A stretch of 64,000 nt of DNA from Aplysia californica (lineage: Eukaryota > Mollusca > Gastropoda > Aplysiida > Aplysiidae), in NCBI RefSeq assembly GCF_000002075.1, contig NW_004797802.1:89617-153616 (forward strand), in the 5' to 3' direction. Positions 36,681 to 49,200 of this stretch are shown piece after piece (the first letter of the stretch is position 1; each line of letters opens with the position of its first letter). The translations under genes and the position numbers were made by a program. The notes under the pieces are model-generated. The model was given only the letters and a program-made list of their open reading frames with translations, was not told the origin of the DNA and ran no database searches.

Positions 36681-38907
36681 CACAGAATTCTACACTTATA
36701 GAACGGGAACTGTACCACGTGACCTGTGAGGAATTGAAGACCGAAAACAATGGCGTCGTGAGGGCACTATTTATCGTTTTCGGAAGTAACCCTATAGCTT
36801 TTAAAGCAAGAGCGGCTTTTACAAACGAGTGAAAAGTGGAACATTTACTGTCCAGTTTGTAATTTTGAGTTACAGAATTCACTGTGCAACTAGAGATTGG
36901 AATTAAGGTTTTAAATTGTTGTGTTTTGAAGTGCAACAACAGAAAAAGCAGACATACAGAGTTTATATAGATATATATAAGATCTACAGAACTGAAAAAA
37001 ATTCATAGCACTTCTAGCTTCCCACACACATTTTGCATACGCATATGGCCTACGTAGTTTTTTAGTAGTAAAACTTATTACAAGAAATTTGTTTTACACT
37101 GAACATATTTTTTCACTAGATCTTATTAATGTTCTCAAAACATGCGTTCAATAATTAACTTTATGTCGCCAGCAGAAGTAGAAAAAAGGACGGACTTGCT
37201 TTTAAAAGAGATTTAGCTCCAGCTATAAACTTTTTAAAAATCTGTAGAAACCATTGACTGGGATTTTTTAAATATATATTGGGCTAGTATTTATTAAAGA
37301 ATTTTCTTTAAAGAAATTTCTAGAATAATATAGAACCTATAGATGTGTACAAATGTTTGAAAAAAATACTCATCGGTTAAGACGAATTGATATAGATCTA
37401 AGTCATTGTGTAAAAGTAGGAGAATCTAGATCTAGGTGTTTGATAGTTCAGTAGCCTAGATATTTGATAATAAGTTGCGCATCAAATTTTTGACCGCATG
37501 CTACAGTAGTGAAGATAGCGTATTATTTTCATCCGAAACATTAATTTCCGCATCCATACACCTTTTTGAGCCTTTATAAGCACATGTAGTCCTACTTTAA
37601 TTATGTTTTTGTTTTTGAAAGCATTTTCAATTCCTTTCACTTTCACTTCCCACGCGCGGCACATATAATTATGATTATAATTTAAGATTCCAAATCTGAC
37701 GAATGTATTATTAAATAGCGTATAATGCTGAGTTAGCCAATGCATTGCAATGCGCACTATTATCAATTGATCGAATTGTAACAAGACTTCAATTTGATCC
37801 GTAACAAGAGACCACTTATTTTTTTATACGTGTTCATGAATGTGTGTTTGTTTACTGTGTGCGGGGATTAAAAATTAAAGATTAAAGATTCCAGATCTGA
37901 CGAATGTATTTATAAAATAGCGTAATAGTGCTGGGTTAGCCGATGCCTTGCGATACTTGCTTTTATCAATTAATTGATTTGTAACAGGACTTCGATTTGA
38001 TCCGTAACAAGACAACACTTATTTGTTCTTATACGTGTTTAAAAATGTGTGTTTGTTTACTGTGTGCGGGCATTAAAGATTCCAGGTCTGACGAATGTAT
38101 TTATTAAATAGCATATAGGCCTATAGGGCAGGGGTGGCCAACGCATTGCGATACGCACTTTTATCAATTGATCGTATTGTAACAAGACTTCAATTTGATC
38201 CGTAACAAGAGGCCACTTATTTTTTATACGTGTTCATGAATGTGTGTTTGTTTACTGTGTGCGGGGATTAAAAATTAAAGATTAAAGATTCCAGATCTGA
38301 CGAATGTATTTATAAAATAGCGTAATAGTGCTGGGTTAGCCGATGCCTTGCGATACTTGCTTTTATCAATTAATTGATTTGTAACAGGACTTCGATTTGA
38401 TCCGTAACAAGACAACACTTATTTTTTCATATACGTGTTCAAAAATGTGTGTTTGTTTACTGTGTGCGGGCATTAAAGATTCCAGGTCTGACGAATGTAT
38501 TTATTAAATAGCATATAGGCCTATAGGGCAGGGGTGTCCAACGCATTGCGATACGCACTTTTATCAATTGATCGAATTGTAACAAGACTTCAATTTGATC
38601 CGTAACAATAGACCACTTATTTTTTCTTGTTCGTGTTCCAAAATATGTGTTTGTTTACTGTGTGCGGGGATTACAGGGGGACAAGCCCATCCCCTCGACA
38701 TGTGATCCAGAGTATGGGGATACATTTTTCTCAAAATGCACACAGCTCTGAAATCCTTGACCAGTGATCACTCGCCATGGAACTCTTTCTGTTGTGACTG
38801 CAGCCAAAGGTGCCCTCAACTGGCCGCCATGTTTTAGTTTCAATTCCTCACAGCGAATCGGCGATCGCGAAGAGGGAGTTCCGCTTCTATAAGTGTAGAA
38901 TTCTGTG
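36681..38907. mobile_element. Satellite-bearing TIR element, second copy
   Basis: Same ends and same CTTTTCCC target duplication as 23478-26104, but 400 bp shorter because the array (37684-38669) has one dimer fewer. Confidence 0.85.
37684..38669. repeat. Satellite array, second copy with two dimers
   Basis: Units start at 37684, 37887, 38077, 38288 and 38478: a diverged first unit, then A-B-A-B. The last A-B pair has one extra base in its T-rich stretch (TTTTTTCATATACG), so the net difference from copy 1 is 400 rather than 401 bp. Confidence 0.9.
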
Positions 38908-41136
38908 CTTTTCCCTGATCTTTCCCTGTTACCCATTTGTTTAGGTTCCCTAAGTACATGTATGTTGTTCTGGGCCTACCGCTGCCTCGCTTGCCCTCAG
39001 TTTTGCCAGGGAGAGCTAGATGTTCAAGACCCGTATGTCTATTTAGGTGTCCCAAAAACTGCATAATTTGTCGTTTCCTGATTGTTTTTAACATTGAGCG
39101 TCCCACGTGGGCTTCATCAAGCACAGATCGTCTACGACCTCATTTGATTTCTTTTCCTTCCAAATTGATATCATAGAGGCTCGAAAAACGAAAAGGAAAC
39201 AAATTCTTCCTGTTAGTTTTAAATCAACATAATTAAAAGGTTATTAAATACATCGTACAACGACACTCAACAGATAAGAAAGATATAGGCCCTATGTAAT
39301 CAGTAATCTATTATATTATTATGTTCCAGGGCAGGCCTCCTCAAAAACTACTTCTTAATACCCCCCGTTTTCACTAAAATTTAAAAAAAGGGCGCCCGCC
39401 TTGTATTTTATTAGATTCTACCTCAGCAGACCACACTAAGATTATCAGAAACATTAAATTCTCATCTTCCCGGGAAGCATGCATGAGTGCGAGTAACCGA
39501 ACTAGACCTGCTCGAACAAACTGAGTTCTCTATGGACAGGTACCGATTCCAACTATGGGCATAAAATCATTTAAAATGAAAGAAATTCAAGTGCCTTTCT
39601 CGGGGATTCACGCCGGGCCCATGACTGGGTTCTTGAACCCACGACCTTTCATAGTGAGCCCAACAGCTTAGCTTAGACCACGGATGCCACAGAGAATTAC
39701 ATTCTCCTCTGTCTTGGGGGGGGGGGGGGGGGGGGGGATAATGTGTGAGGCCACCCTTTGACCCCAGTAGCCTAGCCTATATAGAGCAGAGATGATACAT
39801 GTTCATCACGCTTCATCTGACATCTTCAGATCATTAGGCCTACTATATAACCGGGGGTGGGGGGTAGCACCGGGTAGGCTAGATTGTTTAAGAAGGTCAT
39901 ATAAGTGCCGAAGATTAGAGGTGTTACAAGAGAGTAACAAACATAAAAAAAAGAAGGAGGAAAGATAAGGACGATAGATATTTGATAGGAAAGAAGGAGC
40001 AAACCACAAACAGAGCACCCGCCAACCACCTTGGTGGGGCTTGCCATGACCAAACATTGAGATCACTCAGGTTATAAAGGATGCACAATGACTGAAAAGA
40101 CAGTGAAACGCACACGCGCGCGCTGACTAAACAGATAGATTCTAACGTATTATTATTATTATGTGGCAATGCCATGTTTGAAACCAAGAAGATGAACTCA
40201 CCATTGCGTCTTTATATTTCATACATGTGCATTTGTCCTTCGCTTTTTTATGTTGAGCAAATTTGTTGATGACTTTTTGGCTGAACGGTGCATGCATCCT
40301 TCATGAACCATTCATAAAATAATTGTCTCTTATGCTTTCTGTCCATAACAGGATATTATTTATGATGTGAAAATTCTGCTGTTTGATGTGATCTCATTTT
40401 CTGGACAGTAGAGCTTACCTTCACGCAATTTAATGAAGTGAAGCGAATGTAAATAAGTATTCTACACAATATATTAGCCTGCTGCATTGAAGAACAGACA
40501 TTATAGGCCTATAATTATTATATTATTAGATTCCATATTTGTGCAGCAGGTGTGAGGGTTGCTCTCGTCCCCCCCCCCCCCCCCCCCCCCTCGATCCCTG
40601 GGAGGCCCCTGGATCTTATTTTTAAAAAAAAAAAATCTTACAGAAGAAAGGTAGACTGGGCTTAATTTTAAGAGAGAGGAAAAGAAAAAGACATGTTTTG
40701 ATCTTTCTGTCTGACTCGTACCATGGCCCTTTAGATCTTGTGCTCGCCCAGTTGACAGCCATTTATGCCGCAATGACTGGCATTCTCGCCACTGACTGTC
40801 ATCTGTTTGGTCTAGAGAACTCGGGCTTACATTCCATTCTTAGCCGTGTCTGCTATGGCTATTAAACAATGACAAGGCAAAATGGGCTCTCTCTGCATAA
40901 CCTACAGATGGGTGCACTGCAAGCTCTGGTGTGAAATCTGCTTTTTCTACTTTTAAAAAATACAGTTTTTCTCCATTTTCTGCAATAAGTATCTTTTAAT
41001 TTTAGATAATCCATTTGCCACTAATACATTCATTAACTGCATGTCCCTTTCCGACGCTCTTGATTTTAGTGACGATCTGTACAGTGCTGCACGCACCCAA
41101 CGTGTAAACGTGTTTGTCAAGTTTGTGCGTAGACGC

Positions 41137-41316
41137 CTGTCCCCGCGGTTTTATGCAAAACAATTGATTAAATTATGCAAACTGAGCCCAAAAATGTGAA
41201 ATTATGCGATTCTGTTAATTTTAACAAAGAATGATAAAGGAAAATGACCAGAAATTATGCATAAAATGATCAAATTTTGCTAAATTATGCAGGGTGCATA
41301 AAACCCCGGAGGACAG
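41137..41316. mobile_element. 180-bp CTGTCC MITE, second copy
   Basis: Counterpart of 28334-28513, differing at a few interior bases (AATGACCAGAAATTATGCAT). Confidence 0.75.
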
Positions 41317-41324
41317 GTACGCCT

Positions 41325-41360
<36 letters not shown>

Positions 41361-41571
41361 ATTATATTATTATGGGTCTGTTACCTTGCTGGAAAGGAGC
41401 TCTTGGAGAAGGCGGCTACATGGTAATCGTTTCACCTTCTTAGCGTAAATTGATGAACATTCCTCTCTCCATTCTGTACAACAAAATGAAGAATAGCCCT
41501 TTGTACGCTACCCTGGACAGATATAAACTGCCATCATACGTTAGCAGACCAGCATCTGTGGCATATCGGTA

Positions 41572-42387
41572 CTGTGGAACTCGGATTCAACGAGGTCGCC
41601 GGGCCTGACCTAAAATCTCGTTGAATCCGAGTGTTCGTTATAATAGCAAGCACGAAGTTTTGTGTAGGTAATTACAGGCACTGAGCATGTAATGTATAAA
41701 GAGAAGTCACACGTACCAGTACTGCCTGGACTGCCTGCATATTATGAGCTGTGTAAAAAAAAACAACCGATTCGTTCAAATGCACACACCTGTGTCATCT
41801 CGATTGTTTACCAAAATAGTTGTGTTGCTGTGTAGAGCCTAGCATTGGGCAACTTTTGATTTCATAGACCAACGCACAGTTCATTACGTAGATCTACGTC
41901 AAGACTAGCTTATCATTAAAATAATGATCAGTTGCCGAGGGGGAAAAAAGACCGTGACGCGTTTCTGCGATGTTCAACGCCTGGACAGCTAGTGCCCCCC
42001 CCCCCCCCCTCCCCGACACGCACACACAGCCACATCTATGCAGGCCGCCCATCCGACCCCGACACACGCCAGAGTAGACACGTGCGCGTGCCAACAACGC
42101 ATGTGTTGGTATGAAAGAAGGCCGCTGATTGGTAGCATGCAATCGGCTAAGTGAATTGGTTCACAATGCAGGTGCAGGATGGTTTCCGGGAATAGATAAA
42201 GTTCGTTCTGGGAGAAAAATGAGCGAAGCGACGTCTGCGGGGGCTGTTCACCCTGGAAGCGGCCTCGTTGAATCCGAGCTCGCTGATTTAAGTGCTCGTT
42301 GAATCCGGGTAATTTTTTTATATTGATTTTAAAGAAAAAAACAACAACGGGGAATCTATCTCATCTCGTTGAATCCCAGTTCCACTG
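41572..42387. mobile_element. pogo/Tigger-type MITE, second copy
   Basis: Counterpart of 28769-29584 with the same ends and TA flanks. Confidence 0.7.
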
Positions 42388-43264
42388 TATATAACACCGT
42401 ATAGGCTCTCAATTGTCGCACACATAAGTTGTGAGCTCGATTCCCACAAGAAGGGGAAGCCGATTCTATCACGAAGGCCTACATCAGGTATACATTAAGT
42501 GTGTGTGGGTTTTTTTTTTTGGGGGGGGGGGGATACTGTATCCCGGCTAGAACAAGTGGGCCATAACAAACAGATTGGGGAACAGCCAGCCTTCTAAAAG
42601 ATTTCAAATGTATCGATGGAAGCGCAAAACATTTACAGCTTAATTTCTGCCTATTTCTGATCTACATCGTGAGAACTCTAAATACGTACTAGGCCTAAAA
42701 CATAATGCTCAGAACAGATAACTTAACCTATCAAACAACCCATGCGACGACAAAAATACATGCAATCGTTCCATGAAATTCCTGTGCGGACGAATACAAA
42801 ATCAATGTTCTAAAATATTCTTATCATCTTTTTCTGTATGGTACCGGTACGTGACATAGAGCTATTGAAAGATGTCATCGGGCAAACACGGGCAAAGTAC
42901 GTAGTCGTGGGCCTGCCTACTTTCAAACTGACACGAGTACCGTACGTAACAAGGCGAGGCCTTGCTCAGCCAGTTGAGGTGCTGTGTGACGTGATACACC
43001 GTGCTTGTATTTCTTTATTTTGCATTCCCCAAAATTCATACAAGTTAATTTGTTTAGACGTTGTCACAGATTTTGTAGCCTACTACATTTCTTTTCCTCT
43101 GTTGTTTAGTTGGTCTGTTTTTCAAGCGTGTCCCTTCTTTATGATTATTTTACAAAATGGTTGTGTGTTTTTTTTTTTTGGGGGGGGACCAAATAAAACA
43201 AACAAACACCCCCCCCCCCCCCTTCCCGACATTCGCCGTGTCCATGTGCTACTTCTCTTTGCCC

Positions 43265-45645
43265 AAATAACAATAATAATAATAAGAGCATTTGTATCCC
43301 GCCTTTCCCCCGCAGCATGGGCCCAAGGCGTACATAGGAAATTAAAAACGCATTCCTAACATCATACAAATTCATCATGTGCGCACTTTTGAACAGCAAC
43401 ATTCTTTCAGACAATAAAAAATGCTCATACAAAAAGGCAAAGGTACTGTACATTAATTAAAATATTTCTTAAATAGATGTGTTTTGAGTCCCCTTTTGAA
43501 AGTAGGCTATCAAGTTTTATTTCGCTCCTCAAATCATGAGGGACAGTGTTTCAAACTGTTGGCCCAGATCAAGAAAAAGCTCTCAGTACTCTCACCATAT
43601 TTCTTCAGTGACACACGAGGTGTTGAAATTAGTCTAGAGCCACTGGATCTTAGTTCACGTGATGATGTGTATGGTAGGCCTACAATGAGTTCTTGAATGT
43701 ATGTGGGAGACTGGTTAGTTTGACCTTTAAAGCATAGTAAGGCTAACTTATATTTCAATTCTCGCTTTCAGTGGAAGCCAATGGAGCTCTTTAAGTAGGG
43801 GAGTCACATGATGGCGTTTTGATTGCTTTAATACTAGCCTGGCAACATTGTTTTGAATGCGTTGGAGTTTTGCAATTTTTTCTTCGGGTAGGCCAGCGAA
43901 CAGTGAATTGCAATAATCAATGCGTGACAAAATGAAGGCAAACACTAGTTTTTTGGTGGCATCAGTGCTAAGAAATTTCCTTATGTGAGCAATTCTTCTC
44001 ATTTCTAAGTATGAAATTTTACATAGATGGTTAAGTTGGGTCTCCATGGACAAGTCTTTGTCTTAGTATACTCCTAAATTTTTTGCTTTGTTTGAAAAAG
44101 CGACAGTACCTTTGCCAATGGTGAGACATTCTACACCAAGAGCATTTATTTTTGAGCTGGTTGAGCATGGCATGATTTCTGCTTTGTCATCATTTAATTT
44201 CAATTTATTTTCAGTCATCCATGCTTTTACAGATTCAAAACATTCTGAGGTGTCTTTTAACAGAGATTGAATTTTTTTGGGTTTTGCAGACTTATAAAGT
44301 TGTGTGTCATCTGCGTACATATGGTAGGGCATGGAATGGTGTCTGATGGTACGACCAATGGGTAAGGTGTACATAGTGTACAGCACATGTCCTAGTACTG
44401 ACCCCTGGGGCACACCAAATTCCAGCAATTGATGACAAGATTGACTGCCCTCAACAACAAGAAAGTATGATCTATCACTGAGGTAAGATCGAAACCATTC
44501 AAGTACGGTGCCAGATATTCCGAACACGTCCGACAAACGACTCAATATGATGTTGTGGTCTAAAGTATCAGAAGCTGCAGACGGGTCTAAAAGGGAGAGA
44601 ATGGATATCAAACCCTCATCTGCAGCATTGAGTAGATCAGAGACAGTTCTGAGCAAAGCAGTCTCAGCACTATGGTTTTCTCTGTATGCCGACTGAAATG
44701 GCTCAAACAAGTTATTCTTTGTGAGGTGATCTTTAAGTTGTGCAAGAACAACTTTTTCCAAAACTTTGGAAAGAAAAAGTAAGTTTGATACTGGACGGTA
44801 GTTCTTTAGGCTGTCCCCGCCGTTTTATGCCAAAAAAAACTTGAATTATGCAAACTGAGCCCAAAAATGTGAAATTATGCGATTCTGTTAATTTTAACAA
44901 AGAATGATAAAGGAAAATAATAAGAAATTATGCAAAAAATGATCAAATTTTGCTAAATTATGCAGGGTGCGTAAAACCACGGGGACAGTTTAGGTCATTA
45001 GGGTCAAGGCCAGGCTTTTTAATCAGAGGTGAGATAGATGCTTTTTTGAAGCATGGTGGAACTGTACCCTCGCTTAATGATGTGTTTACAATTGAAGTTA
45101 TAACATTAATAACATCATCAATATGACTGTGCAATAAGTCAGAAGGCATTGGGTCTAAATGACATGATTTTGGTGGCCATGCCATGACAGTGTCTTTCAC
45201 AAATTCACGACTAACTGACTTGAACATTAAATGGTTCAGACATTGGGGTGTTACTTGTCTTGTTCTCTGAGTCTAATCCTTGCCGAATTTGGACAACCTT
45301 GTTATGGAAGTAAGTACAGAATTTGTCTGGCAGTGTTTCCATTGGAACATTGTTTGGCCAGATTTTTGTTTTGGCTTGTCCACTGAGTTCTTTTGATATC
45401 TTAAATAAAGCTTTTGAGGATGGACATTCAACAATTTTTACAGAATAGTACTTTTTTCATATCGGTATTAGCACAAGATTTCACTTTATGGTTAAGTTGT
45501 TTGAACATTTGCTTGTGAACGGTCAATTTGGATTTCCTCCATCTTCTCTCAGCACGTCTTCGTTCCTGTTTGAGCTGTTTGAACTCCAAAGAGAGCCAAG
45601 GTGCAGACTGGCGGCAGGTGACAACTCGAGCACGGAGCGGGGCCT
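43265..45645 (-). mobile_element. L2-type LINE, 5'-truncated
   Basis: The minus-strand order is PWLSLEFKQLKQERRRAERR (pre-RT linker), DLLHSHIDDVINVITSIVNT, a MITE insertion, then FEPFQSAYRENHSAETALLR, LEFGVPQGSVLGHVLYTMYT, the catalytic MYADDTQLY (near 44300-44325), RIDYCNSLFAGLPEEKIAKL and [15 protein letters not shown]. These are typical CR1/L2-group reverse transcriptase words. The endonuclease is missing. Frames are broken in several places. The 3' end has an AAGGCG hairpin and an (ATT)n tail at 43268-43285. Confidence 0.88.
44811..44988. mobile_element. 178-bp CTGTCC MITE inserted in the L2 LINE
   Basis: The left end CTGTCCCCGCCGTTTTATGC and the right end (reverse-read) CTGTCCCCGTGGTTTTACGC form the inverted repeats. 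TTTAGG is present on both sides (44805-44810 and 44989-44994), a clean 6-bp target duplication. It interrupts the LINE upstream of the RT core, so it is younger than the LINE. Near-identical to 28334-28513. Confidence 0.9.
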
Positions 45646-46250
45646 GTTTATCATCATCATCGTCAAGTGCCAGATCTACGACAGACATCAGCGATCATGG
45701 TTCACCTTTCTAGTTTCTTCCTCTGCTCGCATAATTTTTTATAAAAAAGTCGCATTATCCTGATCTTTCCCCGCCACCCATCTGTTTAACTTAAAAGATC
45801 TTTAAGTAGGTTGTTCTGGGTTTATTCTGTCTCGTTTGTCTCAGTTTTGCCAGTGAGAGCTGGATGTTCAAGTTCAGGGCCTTTATGTCTATTCAAGTGA
45901 ACCCAAAAACTGCTTTTCCTGTTTGTTTTTGTCAGCGGGCAGCCCATGCGACTTTCTTCAATGCTAGATCTACTACTACTAGTACCCACAGTTACCCCTA
46001 GTAGTGTACATCTGTTAGTACTATTAGTACCATACCTCATCTGATTTTTTTGTCCTACAAAATTCTCAGCAGTCTCCTGAGAAGCCACATTTCTGTTGCT
46101 TTTATCTTATCCTCGCTGTTTTTAGTGACTGTCCAGCATTCACAGACATTAAGAAGTGTTGACCACGTACAGAATTTCAAAACGTTCATTTTGGTAGTCA
46201 CTGATACCGTAAGTTTCTTTCTATTTTTCAGGATTGGGCGCATATATTGA
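45646..46250 (-). mobile_element. RTE-type LINE 3' end
   Basis: The minus strand reads LKFCTWSTLLNVCECWTVTK, KIKATEMWLLRRLLRIL, then in another frame HLNRHKGPELEHPALTGKTE and a final segment ending in (GAT)n. This is the C-terminal part of an RTE (BovB-like) ORF with frameshifts. A TAGTACTA-rich insertion sits near 45965-46035. Its 3' tail abuts the truncated 5' end of the L2 LINE. Confidence 0.75.
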
Positions 46251-49200
46251 AACGATCTTTAGCCATTGCAATTCTTCGTTTTATTTCTATGGAATATGAT
46301 TTGGCATAAAATGTATATTATAGGTATATTTAAACCGATGAACATATTTGATATTTTCGCTTTTGTTTATGAGATTACAAATAGTCTAGAAATAAAACAA
46401 ATCGTGCTGGTAGCAACAGCCTACAACGACTAAAAACATTAATATATAATATATAAATAATGTGTGTGTGTAGGAAAAAGGTGTGTTTGTGTGGAGGGGG
46501 GGGGGGGTAACTTTTCGGTATCTTGTTACTTCACTCAACAAATTCAAATATATGATTTATAAAAATATAAATAATAAAAATTCACCCCCCCTTTAAAAAA
46601 AAAAAAATCTTACTTCAGATCTGTTAGCTTTCATAAAAAAAATAGCCTTCTGTTTAACCGTTTTCAAAGCTCAACACGTTTTAGAAAGAAACTCAATGAT
46701 ACGTGCATGAATCAGCAGTTTTATTCTCAGTGCTGATCCCACCAGAATGGAACCATTAACTTTTGAAGAAATGGCTCTCTTTTCCAAACACAATCATTTG
46801 AGATTGACTTGGAACTTCTGATGGCTCATTGCCGTCGAAAAACTGCATTTTGACATTTAGAAGATACCTACAGCGATAAATAGGTCTGGTATAGGGGCTT
46901 AATAAATACTGTCAGGCTTCCTGTCAAACTCTGGACTGGATGTCATGCTGACTTGACATATTTCAGTGGCCAAAATCCAAAAAAACAAACAAACTTTGAA
47001 ACACTTCAGATAATAGTGTTTGTGCCTGGAGAAAGGTCCCACTTGTTGGGCGAAAAGGCCAAAAAGTAGTACCTGGTAAAAAATTTAGTTCCATCAGTAA
47101 ACACATGTTTAACAATTTCTTAATAACTACATATAGATCTAGATTCTATATGGAAATAATTTAAAACTAATATTTTGTCTAAATATTTAAAAAAAAAATT
47201 TTTTTCCGGTAGCAACATGTAGGTTAAAAATGTGCCAAAAATTGGGTCAGTATACTAAGGTTAAAGCCGTTTCCCCCTAAACTTCTGTATTTTACGCCAT
47301 GTGTCACAAAATGTGGTGTATCTTAAAAGCTACTCAATATGTTTGAAACATTTAAAATATCAGCGTGTTCACCATTGAATTTGCCACAAGTACGTGCCCT
47401 TATTTCAATATATATACACATCCAAAATTTCTGACAACTGAAACTTTACTTCAAGCACACATTATTATACATGATAGAACCATTTACCAATTCAGATCAA
47501 CATGGCATAGAAAATACAATTAAGGGTGCCTTAGGTGTATGGAATAAAAACAGCTCCCGAGGTGATATAAAACACAAGAATGCCAGCACCGTTCCTTCAC
47601 ACTAAGTTGAGATCAAACTATAATGCTAAGCTCGGGATCCAGTATCAGTATACCGCGGAGTCTGAGCAATCTTCGCCCTCCTGTATAGATCTACCTGGAA
47701 ATTGCGACTCATCTTTAGGCGGTATGAGTATGACACAAGGGGAGCTCTTATTATTTATTATGCTCAGATGAGCGTTTGTGTTGTTCATCAAAAGTGTTAC
47801 ATTCCAAGCTTTACGAGTCAACACATCACCTTACCACCAATGGTGTATGGTGTTTAGGTTTAACACCTCTATCAACACTATTACTATTAGCAAGATATGT
47901 AAGAGGCGGGACTTCCGAGCCGTCAATCTACGAAAGGACCGAGCGAAATGGGATATTCGTGTAAAGTGCTTTGCCTGGATACAACATCGGACCGAGTTGA
48001 GGCTCGAATCCCCGAACCCTCAGTCTCACGATCATGGGTCCAGTGGCCTAACCACTATCACTAAGCCGCCAACGCCACTACCTTACCTCCAAGAAACTCT
48101 GCATGCGAATTGGTTTTAAACCATTTTTGTCTCTTCAACTTAGCGACGGTTAAGCAGAATTCATGTATTTAAACGAGCGTTTAAAATTAAAAAAACACTG
48201 CACTCTTATTTATGAAGGCAGACGTTCATTATAAGCCATTACTTCGAAAGCAGACGCTTCCAGAGATGAGAGTGAAAGCAAAACAAAAGAAAACAGGGAA
48301 ATATGTAAAAGTAACATAACCATATAATACATGTATGTCAAGCGAGTCAATCCAAAATGAAAGGAACATGGGCATAGTCCTATAAATAAAAGCTTGTGAC
48401 TGTGACGGCTTTACCGTCACTTGCTAAATTACTTCAGGCTTCCTATCGTACGAGCATAGTAAAAATTGTCCTACTATCTTCTGTTATCACCCTGTATGGT
48501 ATACATGTGTATACAAATGTATTTACTTGAATCACGCAATGGTTTCTTTTGGACACCCTAACAAAATTGCACTCTTTTTGGCCAGAAACTCAAGCAAAGG
48601 TACAGGGTTATGACTGACAATGTAAAGTTAATGTTTCTTAACAGTTTTTCTTTAGCATTTTATGACTTCAGGCGACTGTAGCTTCAAGCCATACTGCAAA
48701 TGATTTTTTTGGATTCTTTTCATCCTATAGTTGACTACGGATGAGTTGATGTCTTCGTGGGAGTGAAAAAATAATAATATTCACTCATTCGAAGTTCAAC
48801 ATAACTGTTGGCACCTGTAGAAGAAGTGCATGGACCCGAGAAAAAAATCAACTTAACTGAAGATCAACTCATGCGAGTTCGACACGAGCAGAGTCGGCTG
48901 TAGAATGGAGTCTCTTGCCGGTCAGTCAGACACCCACGAGTTGTTTTTTAAGATAATTTTCTGGATTTAAATTGATCAGAGGGTACCTTTAACATTTGTA
49001 CAATCTACATATTTTAAGAATTTTGCCTGGGCAGCGGGCCCTATAGCTTGTTCACTTTCGTCTGACTGGTTAAAACGAGATTAAAAACAAATTGCTTTGT
49101 TTATTCTTTTCAGATCTTTGCATACGTGTCTCAAAGTTGGATGACCAACAGAATCTAAAAAAAAAAAAGAAGCCTTTTCATAAACTTCACTGCAAACTAA

